A stretch of DNA of 64,000 nucleotides from Pannonibacter indicus (lineage in GTDB: Bacteria > Pseudomonadota > Alphaproteobacteria > Rhizobiales > Stappiaceae). Below are positions 9,301-19,565 of this stretch, piece after piece. Location of the stretch: NCBI RefSeq assembly GCF_001418225.1, contig NZ_LIPT01000011.1, positions 1 to 64,000 on the forward strand, read 5' to 3'. The notes beneath the pieces were generated by a model that had not been told where the DNA came from, made no database searches, and worked only from the letters and a program-made list of their open reading frames with translations. The translations under genes were made by a program, and so were the position numbers. Each line of letters begins with the position of its first letter. Within the stretch, counting starts at the first letter, position 1.

Positions 9301-10842
9301 CTACGCGGAAAGCTCCTGCACCACATCCTTCAGAGCCGGCAAAAGGTCTTCCGCGATCAGCCCGGCCCCGGCAATCTCCGCCGCGCGGCCATGCATCCAC
9401 ACCCCCATGGCAGCCGCCTCGAAGGCAGGCAGACCCTGCGCCAGGAGCCCGGTCACGATCCCCGCCAGCACATCGCCGGAGCCTGCCGTCGCCAGCCAGG
9501 GCGTGCCATTGGCATTGATGGCCGCCCGCCCATCCGGCGCGGCAATCACCGTATCGGCCCCCTTGTATATAATGACAGAGCGGCTGCGCTGCGCCGCGGC
9601 ACGGGCCGCATCCAGCTTGCCGAGGCCGGACACGGGCGGCGGCAAATCCGGAAAAAGCCGGCCGAATTCGCCCGCATGCGGCGTCAGCACCGGCGGCTGC
9701 GCACCGCCGCGCGCCCTCTTTTCAATGGTAACGAAAAGAGGAGTTTCCGTTCCTGCAAAACTCGAAAGCGCACCGGCATCCAGCACCAGCCCCTTGCCGG
9801 AAGCCACAAGATCCAGCACCAGCGCCTGCGTCTGCGCCCCCAGCCCTGCGCCAGGACCATAGACAAGCGACGTGATGCGGCTGTCCGACAGAAGTCCGGT
9901 CAGCGCCTCTTCCCCGCGCAAGGGGTGCAGCATGACGGTGGTCAGATGGTTTGCCAGAACCATCGTGGCGGAAGGCTCGCAGGCAACCGTCACCAGCCCC
10001 GCCCCGCTGCGCAGCGCCGCCATGGCAGACAGGCGTATGGCGCCGGTGGCATGAGCCGGACCGGAGAGGGCCACCGCATGGCCACGGGAGAACTTGTGCC
10101 CGTCCACCCGTGGCCGCGGCACAAAGGCACCCCATACATCCGGCCCGTTGTGCCAGCATCCCGGCCCGCCCGCCACCAGAACCGTTTCATTGGTAATACC
10201 GATATCGCAAACCTCGATCTGGCCACACAGAACACGGCCCGGCAGCAGCAGATGCCCCGGCTTCATCCGGCAGAAGGTGACAGTGCGCGCGGCCTTGACG
10301 GCAACGCCCCTCACCTCCCCCGTCGCGCCGTCAAGTCCGCTCGGCACATCAACGCTTAGCACCGCCAGGCCCGAGGCATTGAGGCCATTGACCAGTTCCA
10401 GTTCATATCCACTGACAGGACGGGAAAGCCCTGCACCGAAAAGCGCATCGATCACCAGCGGGGCGCCTGTTCCTGCACTCTCATGAAAGGGATTGGCACC
10501 TGCCTCCAGAAACCGGATGCCATCGGCCGCCTCTTCGCCCATGCGGCGCCAGGCACTCCAGGCATCGCCCGAAAGCCGCTCCGGCTGCCCGCACAGAAGC
10601 AGCATCACCGGCACGCCCTCAAGCGCCAGAAGCCGCGCGGCAACGAAGCCATCGCCACCATTGTTGCCAGGCCCGCAGAGCACTAGCACGCCCTGCCCCG
10701 GTGCCAGCATGGCCCGTGCCGCATCGGCCACACCGCGCCCGGCGCGCTCCATCAGTTCGATCCCCGGCGTTCCCGCCTCGATCGTCAGCGCGTCCGCGCG
10801 GCGCATTTCCTGCGGAGTGAGCAATTCAACACCCGGCACCAT
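9301..10842 (-). CDS. nnr: Bifunctional NAD(P)H-hydrate epimerase / ADP-dependent dehydratase
   Basis: Metabolite-repair enzyme of 513 residues restoring damaged NAD(P)HX. The N-terminal YjeF epimerase domain (about 1-215) has CGPGNNGGDGF; the C-terminal ribokinase-like dehydratase domain (about 225-510) has LTPHAGEF and the ATP/ADP-binding AGSGDVLAGI. The start at 10842 (MVPGVELLTPQEM) has GGGGA 8 bases before it and gives a normal N-terminus; the upstream extension looks unrelated. It is divergent from glnB, and in many alphaproteobacteria it neighbours glnBA. Confidence 0.93.
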   Translation of the reverse strand: MVPGVELLTPQEMRRADALTIEAGTPGIELMERAGRGVADAARAMLAPGQGVLVLCGPGNNGGDGFVAARLLALEGVPVMLLLCGQPERLSGDAWSAWRRMGEEAADGIRFLEAGANPFHESAGTGAPLVIDALFGAGLSRPVSGYELELVNGLNASGLAVLSVDVPSGLDGATGEVRGVAVKAARTVTFCRMKPGHLLLPGRVLCGQIEVCDIGITNETVLVAGGPGCWHNGPDVWGAFVPRPRVDGHKFSRGHAVALSGPAHATGAIRLSAMAALRSGAGLVTVACEPSATMVLANHLTTVMLHPLRGEEALTGLLSDSRITSLVYGPGAGLGAQTQALVLDLVASGKGLVLDAGALSSFAGTETPLFVTIEKRARGGAQPPVLTPHAGEFGRLFPDLPPPVSGLGKLDAARAAAQRSRSVIIYKGADTVIAAPDGRAAINANGTPWLATAGSGDVLAGIVTGLLAQGLPAFEAAAMGVWMHGRAAEIAGAGLIAEDLLPALKDVVQELSA

Positions 10843-11543
<701 letters not shown>

Positions 11544-11602
11544 AGCCTCTCAATCCGTTTCGCGGGGATACCCCGCTCCCGAGTTTCGCATCCGCAAAGC
11601 CG

Positions 11603-11619
11603 CTGCGCCCGTGGCGCAG
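11603..11619 (+). promoter_or_regulatory. Hairpin in the glnB-glnA spacer
   Basis: CTGCGCC and GGCGCAG form a perfect 7-base stem with loop CGT, about 57 bases before glnA. There is no T tract. It could adjust the relative amounts of glnB and glnA message, for example as a processing or decay site; this role is inference. Confidence 0.4.
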
Positions 11620-11675
11620 GCCTTCAGGTTGCGAGAACAGCCCACGTGAAAACAGAACACATAGGGAAGTGAATA

Positions 11676-13085
11676 ATGACCACCGCTGCTGATATCCTTA
11701 AGGAAATCAAGGACAAGGACATCAAGTTCGTCGACCTGCGCTTCACCGACCCGCGCGGCAAGCTGCAGCACGTCACCATGGACGTTGGCCTCGTTGACGA
11801 AGACATGTTCGCTGAAGGCGTTGCCTTCGACGGCTCTTCCATCGCCGGCTGGAAGGCGATCGACGCCTCCGACATGACCCTGGTGCTGGACCCGTCCTCG
11901 GCGCACATCGACCCGTTCTTCGCGCAGCCTACCCTCGTCATCCTGTGTGACATCGTCGATCCGCGTACCGGCGAGACCTACAACCGCGATCCGCGCTCCA
12001 TCGCCAAGAAGGCAGAAGCCTACGTCAAGACCGGCGGCTTCGGTGACACCATCTTCTTTGGCCCGGAAGCTGAATTCTTCATCTTCGACGACGTGCGTTT
12101 TGCCTCCGAGCCGTACAACACGGGCTTCAAGCTGGACAGCAACGAGCTGCCGAGCAACCTCGACACCGAATATGAAGCCGGCAACCTCGGCCACCGTCCG
12201 CGCGTCAAGGGCGGCTATTTCCCGGTTCCGCCGATCGACAGCTGCCAGGACATGCGTTCCGAGATGCTGACCGTCATGGCCGAGATGGGCGTGTCCGTTG
12301 AAAAGCACCACCACGAAGTGGCTGCCGCTCAGCACGAGCTGGGCGTGAAGTTCAACACCATGACCACCTGCGCCGACCACATGCAGATCTACAAGTATGT
12401 GGTTCACCAGGTCGCCAACGCTTACGGCAAGACCGCAACCTTCATGCCGAAGCCGATCTTCGGTGACAACGGTTCGGGCATGCACTGCCATCAGTCCATC
12501 TGGAAGGACGGCAAGCCGCTGTTCGCCGGCAATCTCTATGCCGACCTCAGCGAAATGTGCCTGTACTACATCGGTGGCATCCTGAAGCACGCCAAGGCCC
12601 TGAACGCCTTCACCAACCCGTCGACCAACTCCTACAAGCGTCTGGTCCCGGGCTACGAAGCGCCGGTTCTGCTCGCCTATTCCTCGGGCAACCGTTCGGC
12701 CTCCTGCCGCATCCCGTACACCTCTTCGCCGAAGGCAAAGCGCATCGAAGTCCGCTTCCCGGACCCGTCCGCAAACCCCTATCTCGCCTTCTCCGCGCAG
12801 CTGATGGCCGGTCTCGATGGCATCAAAAACAAGATCCATCCGGGCGACGCCATGGACAAGAACCTGTACGACCTGCCGCCGGAAGAGCTGGCCGAGATCC
12901 CGACCGTTTGCGGCTCGCTGCGTGAAGCCCTGCAGTCGCTGGATGCCGACCGCGAGTTCCTCAAGGCCGGCGGAGTGTTCGACGACGACTTCATCGACAG
13001 CTACATCGAGCTGAAGATGGAAGAGAACATGCGCTACGAAATGACCCCGCATCCGGTCGAGTTCGACATGTACTACTCTGCATAA
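11676..13085 (+). CDS. glnA: Glutamine synthetase type I
   Basis: Dodecameric enzyme of 469 residues that makes glutamine from glutamate, ammonia and ATP. The metal-ligand stretch [10 protein letters not shown] is at 129-138, the [10 protein letters not shown] active-site motif near 265-274, and the adenylylated Tyr398 is in NLYDLPPEE, so activity should be controlled by GlnE. GGGAAG precedes the ATG. It can be transcribed from the glnB sigma-54 promoter and ends at a strong terminator. Confidence 0.98.
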   Translation: MTTAADILKEIKDKDIKFVDLRFTDPRGKLQHVTMDVGLVDEDMFAEGVAFDGSSIAGWKAIDASDMTLVLDPSSAHIDPFFAQPTLVILCDIVDPRTGETYNRDPRSIAKKAEAYVKTGGFGDTIFFGPEAEFFIFDDVRFASEPYNTGFKLDSNELPSNLDTEYEAGNLGHRPRVKGGYFPVPPIDSCQDMRSEMLTVMAEMGVSVEKHHHEVAAAQHELGVKFNTMTTCADHMQIYKYVVHQVANAYGKTATFMPKPIFGDNGSGMHCHQSIWKDGKPLFAGNLYADLSEMCLYYIGGILKHAKALNAFTNPSTNSYKRLVPGYEAPVLLAYSSGNRSASCRIPYTSSPKAKRIEVRFPDPSANPYLAFSAQLMAGLDGIKNKIHPGDAMDKNLYDLPPEELAEIPTVCGSLREALQSLDADREFLKAGGVFDDDFIDSYIELKMEENMRYEMTPHPVEFDMYYSA

Positions 13086-13106
13086 GCCTTTCAGGCAGCA
13101 GATGCG

Positions 13107-13140
13107 GAAAGCCGGGCCTTGCGCCCGGCTTTCTCGTTTC
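13107..13140 (+). terminator. Terminator of glnA
   Basis: AAAGCCGGGC (13108-13117) and GCCCGGCTTT (13123-13132) form a perfect 10-base stem with a five-base loop, followed by CTCGTTTC. It begins 22 bases after the glnA stop. Confidence 0.85.
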
Positions 13141-13262
13141 AGGTCCTTCGGCACCCGTCAGTCCGCGCCGGGCAACCTGATACGATTTACAACGGCCGCC
13201 GGCCGGTATAGAGCCAGACACACCAAGTCACCTTCCGAACATCCAGCGCGTGGAAACATTAC

Positions 13263-14516
13263 ATGAGCGAATACAAGTCCGGCTTTCTGAAGGTCCTCAA
13301 CGAGCGCGGCTTCATTCACCAGATGTCCGACGCAGAGGGTCTCGACAAGCTGCTCTCGACCGAGACCGTGACCGCCTATATCGGCTTTGACTGCACGGCG
13401 CCGAGCCTTCATGCCGGTTCGCTCGTCACCATCATGATGCTCTACTGGCTGCAGCAGACCGGCCATCGCCCGATCGCGCTGATGGGGTCTGGCACCACCC
13501 GCGTCGGTGACCCGACCGGCAAGGACGAAAGTCGCAAGATCCTTTCGGACGAAGACATCGAGACCAACAAGGCCGGCATCCGCAAGATCTTCGACAAGCT
13601 GCTCACCTTTGGCGAAGGCCCGAAGGATGCCATCATGCTGGACAATGCTGACTGGCTGATGAAGCTGAACTATGTGGAGTTCCTGCGCGATATCGGGCGC
13701 CACTTCTCGGTCAACCAGATGATCCAGCGCGACAGCGTGCGCCTGCGGCTGGAGCGCGAGCAGCACCTGTCCTTCCTCGAATTCAACTACATGCTGCTGC
13801 AGGGCTACGACTATCTGGAGATCTACCAGCGGACTGGCTGCCGCCTGCAGATGGGCGGCTCAGACCAGTGGTCCAACATTCTCTCCGGCGTCGATCTGTT
13901 GCGCCGCAAGGCAGGCGTGGAGGGCTTTGCCCTCACCGCCCCGCTGCTGACCACCGCCTCCGGCGCCAAGATGGGCAAGACGGCTGCCGGAGCCGTGTGG
14001 CTCAATGCCGAGCAGCTGTCGCCCTATGGCTACTGGCAGTACTGGCGCAACACCGAGGACGCGGATGTGGAGCGCTTCCTGAAGCTCTTCACCGTTCTGC
14101 CGCTGGACGAAATCGCCCGCCTTGCCGCCCTGCAGGGCGCGGAGATCAACGAAGCCAAGAAGATCCTCGCCACCGAAGCCACCGCCATGATCCACGGCCG
14201 CGAGGCGGCAGAGGCCGCTGCCGAAACTGCCCGCCGCGCCTTCGAGGAAGGCCAGACGGCCGAGGGCCTGCCGACTGTCGATCTGCCCAAGGCAGAGCTG
14301 GAGGCCGGTCTTGGCGTGCTGGCAGCTTTCGTCCGCGCCGGTCTTTGCGCCTCCAACGGCGAAGCCCGGCGCAACATCACCGGCGGCGCGCTGAAGGTGA
14401 ATGATGAAGCCGTTACCGACGACAAGCGCAGCCTGTCACTGGCGGACCTCACCGGCGAGGGGGTCATCAAACTATCCATGGGCAAGAAGAAGCACGTGCT
14501 GCTGCGCCCGGCCTGA
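13263..14516 (+). CDS. tyrS: Tyrosyl-tRNA synthetase
   Basis: Class I synthetase of 417 residues charging tRNA-Tyr. The HIGH-type motif appears as SLHAGS (48-53) and the KMSKS loop as KMGKT (236-240), the form common in TyrZ/TyrS of proteobacteria; the tyrosine-binding GYDYLEIYQ and QMGGSDQW motifs are intact. A C-terminal S4-type RNA-binding domain (about 345-417) is present. It is transcribed separately from glnA, given the terminator between them. Confidence 0.96.
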   Translation: MSEYKSGFLKVLNERGFIHQMSDAEGLDKLLSTETVTAYIGFDCTAPSLHAGSLVTIMMLYWLQQTGHRPIALMGSGTTRVGDPTGKDESRKILSDEDIETNKAGIRKIFDKLLTFGEGPKDAIMLDNADWLMKLNYVEFLRDIGRHFSVNQMIQRDSVRLRLEREQHLSFLEFNYMLLQGYDYLEIYQRTGCRLQMGGSDQWSNILSGVDLLRRKAGVEGFALTAPLLTTASGAKMGKTAAGAVWLNAEQLSPYGYWQYWRNTEDADVERFLKLFTVLPLDEIARLAALQGAEINEAKKILATEATAMIHGREAAEAAAETARRAFEEGQTAEGLPTVDLPKAELEAGLGVLAAFVRAGLCASNGEARRNITGGALKVNDEAVTDDKRSLSLADLTGEGVIKLSMGKKKHVLLRPA

Positions 14517-14540
14517 TCTGCTGCCCCATGGCAATCCAGC

Positions 14541-14575
14541 AAGGCCCGGCGCGCAAGGTCCGGGCCTTCTGTTTG
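14541..14575 (+). terminator. Terminator of tyrS
   Basis: AAGGCCCGG (14541-14549) and CCGGGCCTT (14560-14568) pair over 9 bases with a 10-base loop, followed by CTGTTTG. The T tract is poor but position, 25 bases after the stop, fits. Confidence 0.6.
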
Positions 14576-14616
14576 TGCGCAGCCGCTGTGCCGGAACCTG
14601 TCTGGCGGCCGGGCCC

Positions 14617-17600
14617 TCAACGGAACTCGAACATCTTGCGGAAAATGCCTGGTGCAATGGCCGAGACCGGATTGACCGTGAGCTGCGGCGCGCTGATGTG
14701 GCCAGCGAGACGGTAGGTCACGCCAAAAAGCCCTTCGTCCGAACCGCCACCGAGGGCAAAGCCGAGCAGCGGGATCTTGCTGAACAGGTTGTTGAGCGCA
14801 AAGACCGGCACATAGGTTCCCGTCAGCGCCAGTGTCCGCTGGCCGAGATCGACCTCGCCCGTCACGGTCCCGCCGACGACTGCCCCCTGCATCAGGCCTT
14901 CCTCGACCGTGATGATTTCACCCTTGCGCGAAAACCGCAGGTCCAGCCGGTCAAACGAGGCTTCACCGGCACGCACCGACTGAGTGACCACCACCGCCCC
15001 GGAGTCACTGCGCGCGGCAACGGGCAGTTCGGCCAGCTTCCGGATCGCCGGATCTTCAGTGATCGACAGGTTGCGCACGCCGAATGTGCCGAACCATTGG
15101 GTCTCCTCCGGCATGGAAATCAGCAAGGTACCGGTTCCCCCGCGCATGCGCGGATAGACGTCCAGAAAGCGCAGGATGGCGCCCGTATCGGCAAAATCGC
15201 CGCTGGCAGCGCGTGTGTCGCCCTTGCCGCTGATCTCGAAACGGAAGGCACCGCGGTTGTTGGTGGCGCCCTTCAGCGCCAGGGTTTCAATGCCCTCCGG
15301 GCCGCCGGTCACCGTGCCGTCCACATCCGTTGCCACAACCCCATTGAAGCCCTGCAGCCGGCCGGCCTTGATGGCTATGTCGTAGACGGTCTTGTCCTTG
15401 CCCCCTGCCCCGCCCTTCTTGTCGAGCAAGGTCTTGATCAGCCCGCGCGCGTCGAACTGGGCTCCGTTGAAAACCACCTTGTACTGGTTGCGGCGCTGCT
15501 GGGTGATCTTGAGCGAGGCAGAGTCACCGGGTCTGATCTGGAAGCCGGCGAAATCAGCCTCCCGGAAGCCGCCATCCTTGCCAAGAACCACCTCACCGCC
15601 GATGGCAACACCATCGGAGGTCAGCTGAAACTCCTTCAGGCGCCGGGTGTCACCCTGCTCACTCAAGATGAACCTGGCCTTGGCCGGCACGCCTGGCCCC
15701 TTTTCCCAGCCGATCTGCTCCAGCTTGACCGAGGTATCCGTCAGGTCGATGTCAAAGGACTGGCCACCCGGTGTTCCAGCCAGCTTCAGCACCATCTGCC
15801 CGCTGACCAGAGACCCCAGATCAATGCCGCGCTTGCCGAGTTCTTCGGCGGAGACTTTCAGCTCCACATCCTGACGGCGCTCGCCCTGGCCTTCCTCCAC
15901 CGGAACCAGCAGATCAATGTTGGCTTCCAGCCCGTCGATACGGCCCTTGCCCTTGACCGCCACCTCCCTGGGATCGGCTTCGATGGCAACGTCCGCGCCG
16001 GAAATCTTGTGCCCGCGCACCGGCTGGGTAGAGGAAAATCCGCTCAGCCGGGCCGCAGCCGTCCAGTCCACATCGGCAACCGCAATGGACAGGCGCAGCG
16101 GGAAACGGGCCATCACATCGAGCTCTCCGGTGCCGCCAAAGGTTCCGCCACCCATCTGTGCCTTGTCGAGCGCGCGGAACGGCGGCCGGTTGATCAGGGT
16201 GCCGAGATCCTGCGCCTCACCTGCAAATTTCAGCGAAATATCTGCAGATTTGATGCTGCGCAGCGCCAGCTGCTGGATCGTGAAGGTGCCTTCCTCTACG
16301 GCAACAGGCTTGGCAACGCCCTCGACAATCCTGCCGTTCCGGCCGGAGACGGTCAGAACCTCGTTGTCGATGGTGATCGTCCCATCAAGCCCGGTGATCG
16401 GCGGCAAGGTGTCGAGCGGGGCCACATCCACGTCTTCAAACGTCAGATCGAGCCGCACATCGTCAGCCCCCCAGCCCGGATCCGGATGGTGCTCGTCAAA
16501 GGCAGAGGGACGAATCGAAACGTCGATGCTGGCCTTGCGGATGAGGCCCGACAGCATGTGCTTGCTGATCCAGGCCCTTGCAGGGGGCGTCAGGGTGATG
16601 GGCCAGATCTGTTTCAGCAGAGCCACCGGCATGGCGTTGACCTCGACCGCCAGCGCCAGATAGGGGCCATCATCCTTCAGATCCACCGTGCCAACTGCAC
16701 TGAGGCTTGCCGGACCGGATTGCACCTGCGCCCTGTCGATATAGAGGCTGTGTGCGGACGGGTCATAATGCGCCTTCAGGTGCACCCGCTCGGCCATGAT
16801 CGGGTCTTCCTGAACATCCGCAGAACCGAACACCGGATTGTCCGCGCCGATCAGGATCTTCCAGTCGGGCTGCCCGGCCGCAGGCGGCGTCACCACGCCG
16901 TCAAAGCTGATGCGTGTATTGCCCCGCACCACATGAGACGGCATCACCTGAATGCGCGGGTCTTCGCCCTCCCAGGCAAGGCCAACCGCCACTTCATCAT
17001 AGCGGATCGTCGTCGTGCCGATCTGGAACCACCCGTCCACGGCACGGCCCACAAGGGTTGCCCGGTCAAACACCCCGTCCTTGTCCAGCCTTGCCGCGAA
17101 CTGCAACTCCAGCGGCAGGCCAAGGCCACGGCCGGAGCGCACCTGCTCGTTCAGCGGAAAGAATTCGGCCAGCGACACATCCTTGATGTAGAGCCCGAGT
17201 TCCCGGGCGCCGGTTGCCGCATCCGTGCCGCGCCGCAGGGCCAGCTGCCAGGTGCCCATACGCCCCTCGACCGTGCTTTCGGCATAGACGGCACCCGTTG
17301 CATCCCGTCCCAGCGAAGCGTCGATGTTGTCGATAAGGCGCGGGGTCGGCCCGGAAATCTCCAGACGCCCGTCTCGGACGCGGATCACGTCAAGATTGCG
17401 GCGGCTCAGTTCCTCATCGACCAGAAGCGCAATCCGGTCAACGGCTTCCATCAGGCTGTTCATCTCCGGCATCAAGGCGGGTCCATCCCCGCCTGCCAGC
17501 GTAATACGCGGGCGCTCGATATCGAGGCTGCGAAATTTAACCTCACCGGTGAGCAGCGGCGCGAACTGCAGAACGGCTTCGGTGCGCGGCAGGAGAATGC

Positions 17601-17853
17601 GGCTTTCGACCTCTCCCCTGACCGTCACCCCCGCATCATCGATGACCACCTGAGGGCCGCTGGACGCAAACAGGTCCAGCCGCACCGAGCCGACGGACAC
17701 ATCGGCATTGACCACCCGGACGCGGGCTTCCACCAGTTCCCGTGCAAAAGGTATGGTGACCGGTCCCCAGTAGAGCCGCCCGAGTATCCCTGCAGCGGCG
17801 GCCAGCACCAGAATGCAGAGGAAACCGCAGGCACGCTTGAGCTTCCGGCCCAA
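14617..17853 (-). CDS. AsmA-like / DUF3971 envelope protein
   Basis: Large protein of about 1078 residues with a single N-terminal membrane anchor (about 8-27) followed by a long beta-rich periplasmic region. Its DUF3971-like middle and AsmA-like C-terminal region (ending in the LFGVTYRLAGHISAPQLTVNP segment) match the YhdP/TamB-type bridge proteins thought to move phospholipids between membranes. The start is uncertain: the frame has no ATG or GTG before the anchor, only TTG at 17853 and CTG at 17913; the extra residues upstream (RTERRSGLGRKL) may be part of the protein. It converges with tyrS. Function is by family resemblance only. Confidence 0.85.
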   Translation of the reverse strand: MGRKLKRACGFLCILVLAAAAGILGRLYWGPVTIPFARELVEARVRVVNADVSVGSVRLDLFASSGPQVVIDDAGVTVRGEVESRILLPRTEAVLQFAPLLTGEVKFRSLDIERPRITLAGGDGPALMPEMNSLMEAVDRIALLVDEELSRRNLDVIRVRDGRLEISGPTPRLIDNIDASLGRDATGAVYAESTVEGRMGTWQLALRRGTDAATGARELGLYIKDVSLAEFFPLNEQVRSGRGLGLPLELQFAARLDKDGVFDRATLVGRAVDGWFQIGTTTIRYDEVAVGLAWEGEDPRIQVMPSHVVRGNTRISFDGVVTPPAAGQPDWKILIGADNPVFGSADVQEDPIMAERVHLKAHYDPSAHSLYIDRAQVQSGPASLSAVGTVDLKDDGPYLALAVEVNAMPVALLKQIWPITLTPPARAWISKHMLSGLIRKASIDVSIRPSAFDEHHPDPGWGADDVRLDLTFEDVDVAPLDTLPPITGLDGTITIDNEVLTVSGRNGRIVEGVAKPVAVEEGTFTIQQLALRSIKSADISLKFAGEAQDLGTLINRPPFRALDKAQMGGGTFGGTGELDVMARFPLRLSIAVADVDWTAAARLSGFSSTQPVRGHKISGADVAIEADPREVAVKGKGRIDGLEANIDLLVPVEEGQGERRQDVELKVSAEELGKRGIDLGSLVSGQMVLKLAGTPGGQSFDIDLTDTSVKLEQIGWEKGPGVPAKARFILSEQGDTRRLKEFQLTSDGVAIGGEVVLGKDGGFREADFAGFQIRPGDSASLKITQQRRNQYKVVFNGAQFDARGLIKTLLDKKGGAGGKDKTVYDIAIKAGRLQGFNGVVATDVDGTVTGGPEGIETLALKGATNNRGAFRFEISGKGDTRAASGDFADTGAILRFLDVYPRMRGGTGTLLISMPEETQWFGTFGVRNLSITEDPAIRKLAELPVAARSDSGAVVVTQSVRAGEASFDRLDLRFSRKGEIITVEEGLMQGAVVGGTVTGEVDLGQRTLALTGTYVPVFALNNLFSKIPLLGFALGGGSDEGLFGVTYRLAGHISAPQLTVNPVSAIAPGIFRKMFEFR

Positions 17854-18073
17854 TCCAGACCGGCGCTCTGTCCGTATGACATGAACTTTCTGCGGTTCTT
17901 GCGGCGGAGACAGCGTTCAGAGCCTTTTCGTTTTTTCGTCCCGGGACTGCGAATCCTCCGATCCGCTGTGATACTTCATTATGCAACAAAGCCAGCCGCG
18001 AGGCGCGCCTCAAGCACCGGCAGCTGAATACCGTTCCGGATAAATCCACCGACTATGACAAGAGGAAGGCAGC

Positions 18074-18541
18074 ATGACCGATTTGACCATTTCAGCCCCC
18101 GCACCGGACGTGGACCTGCTGCTTGGCGATGATGAGAAAGTGAAGCTTTCCAGCCTGCAGGGCAGCCCCGTGGTGCTCTATTTCTATCCCAAAGCCGACA
18201 CGCCCGCCTGCACCGAAGAATGCATTGCCTTCAGCCAGGCAAAAGCTCAGTTCGAAGCGCTTGGTGCAAAGGTCATCGGCATTTCGCCGGACCCGGTTGC
18301 CAGGAACGCCAGGTTCAAGGGCAAGCACGGCCTCACCGTCGACATCGCCTCCGATCCGGACACAGCCGTCTGCCAGGCCTTTGGCGTGTGGGTGGAAAAG
18401 TCCATGTATGGCAAGACCTACATGGGTGTGGAGCGCAGCACCTTCCTTATTGCAGCCGACGGCAAGATCGCCCAGATCTGGCGCAAGGTGAAGGTCAAGG
18501 GCCACGCCGGCGCCGTGCTAGAGGCTGTGCGCGGGCTCTGA
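18074..18541 (+). CDS. bcp: Thiol peroxidase of the Bcp/PrxQ family
   Basis: Peroxiredoxin of 155 residues that reduces hydrogen and organic peroxides with thioredoxin. The peroxidatic cysteine is Cys46 in DTPACTEEC. A second cysteine, Cys50, is four residues on rather than the five seen in E. coli Bcp, so whether it resolves the sulfenic acid is not certain. AGGAAGGC precedes the ATG. It stands 69 bases before a ferritin-like gene, probably in one transcript. Confidence 0.93.
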   Translation: MTDLTISAPAPDVDLLLGDDEKVKLSSLQGSPVVLYFYPKADTPACTEECIAFSQAKAQFEALGAKVIGISPDPVARNARFKGKHGLTVDIASDPDTAVCQAFGVWVEKSMYGKTYMGVERSTFLIAADGKIAQIWRKVKVKGHAGAVLEAVRGL

Positions 18542-18610
18542 ACGCAAGGCGCGGGAGCGGCACGTCCGGCGCCCCCGCCTCTTGCGAATGCTGAAAGGGC
18601 TTTTTCAGGC

Positions 18611-19447
18611 ATGAACGGCATATTTCCATCCTCCGCGCTGGACACGCTGGCCGGGCGCGCCAATGCCATCGTGCGCACGCCGGATCTTTCGGAAAAGGTC
18701 CGCCTTGCCTATGAGACCGCCAAGCTCTGGTATGCCCGCAGTCTTGCCCTCGGCTCGCCGTCTGCGTCCGCCCAGATGCCGGACCGGCCCGGCCGGCCGG
18801 AGCGTCCGGTGCTTCTGGCCCCGCGCGACATGCCCAAGCGCAGCATTGGCGGCGAAGCGGGCAGAATCGCCCTGCTGCACTCGCTGGCCCATATCGAACT
18901 CAATGCAGTGGACCTGACCTGGGACATCATCGGCCGCTTCGTGCATGTGCCGATGCCCCGCTCCTACTATGATGACTGGGTGCGCGTCGGACTTGAGGAG
19001 GCAAAGCATTTCAGCATGCTGGAGGAGCGGCTGCAGGAACTCGGCGCTGCCTATGGCGACCTGCCCGCCCATGACGGGCTGTGGCAGGCCGCACAGGCCA
19101 CCGGTCATGACTTGACCGCACGGCTTGCCGTCATTCCGCTGGTGCTGGAGGCCCGCGGCCTCGACATCACCCCGCCGATGATCGAGAAGGCCGCTGCCCT
19201 TGGCGATCATGCAACAGCCCGCATCCTCGGAATCATCTACCGGGATGAAAAGAATCACGTGGCCTTCGGTGCCAAATGGTTCCGCTTCCTGTGCGACCGC
19301 CACGGCGAACGGCCCGAACCGCGCTTCCATGAACTGGTGCGCACCCATTTCAGAGGCCCGCTGAAACCGCCTTTCAACGACCGGGCCCGCTCCGAAGCGG
19401 GCCTGACGCCGGGCTTTTACCGCCCTCTCGTCAAGCTCGCGCCTTGA
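18611..19447 (+). CDS. DUF455 ferritin-like domain protein
   Basis: Protein of 278 residues from the DUF455 family, predicted to be a four-helix bundle with a di-metal centre. Likely ligands are in HSLAHIELNAVD, VGLEEAKHF and YRDEKNHVAFG, which supply the Glu and Glu-x-x-His pairs expected of ferritin-like proteins. No signal peptide is seen. Biochemical function of the family is not settled. The neighbouring peroxiredoxin suggests a link to iron or oxidative stress, which is inference. Confidence 0.85.
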   Translation: MNGIFPSSALDTLAGRANAIVRTPDLSEKVRLAYETAKLWYARSLALGSPSASAQMPDRPGRPERPVLLAPRDMPKRSIGGEAGRIALLHSLAHIELNAVDLTWDIIGRFVHVPMPRSYYDDWVRVGLEEAKHFSMLEERLQELGAAYGDLPAHDGLWQAAQATGHDLTARLAVIPLVLEARGLDITPPMIEKAAALGDHATARILGIIYRDEKNHVAFGAKWFRFLCDRHGERPEPRFHELVRTHFRGPLKPPFNDRARSEAGLTPGFYRPLVKLAP

Positions 19448-19565
19448 GGAAAACTGTCCTGACGGCAAAGCATGAACGGCAGGAAAGGTGTTTGTTAACC
19501 TTAACCGTTTCTAATGATTCCTGACCGGGGCAGAACTCGCCCCTTCCGGATGCATGGAAAACGGC

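Noticed and set aside
14401-18027. A 1208-codon open frame on the plus strand opposite the AsmA-like gene
   Set aside because: It is the antisense shadow of a high-GC gene with strong codon bias; its translation is rich in His, Arg and Gln and has no family resemblance, while the minus strand gives a clear AsmA-like protein.
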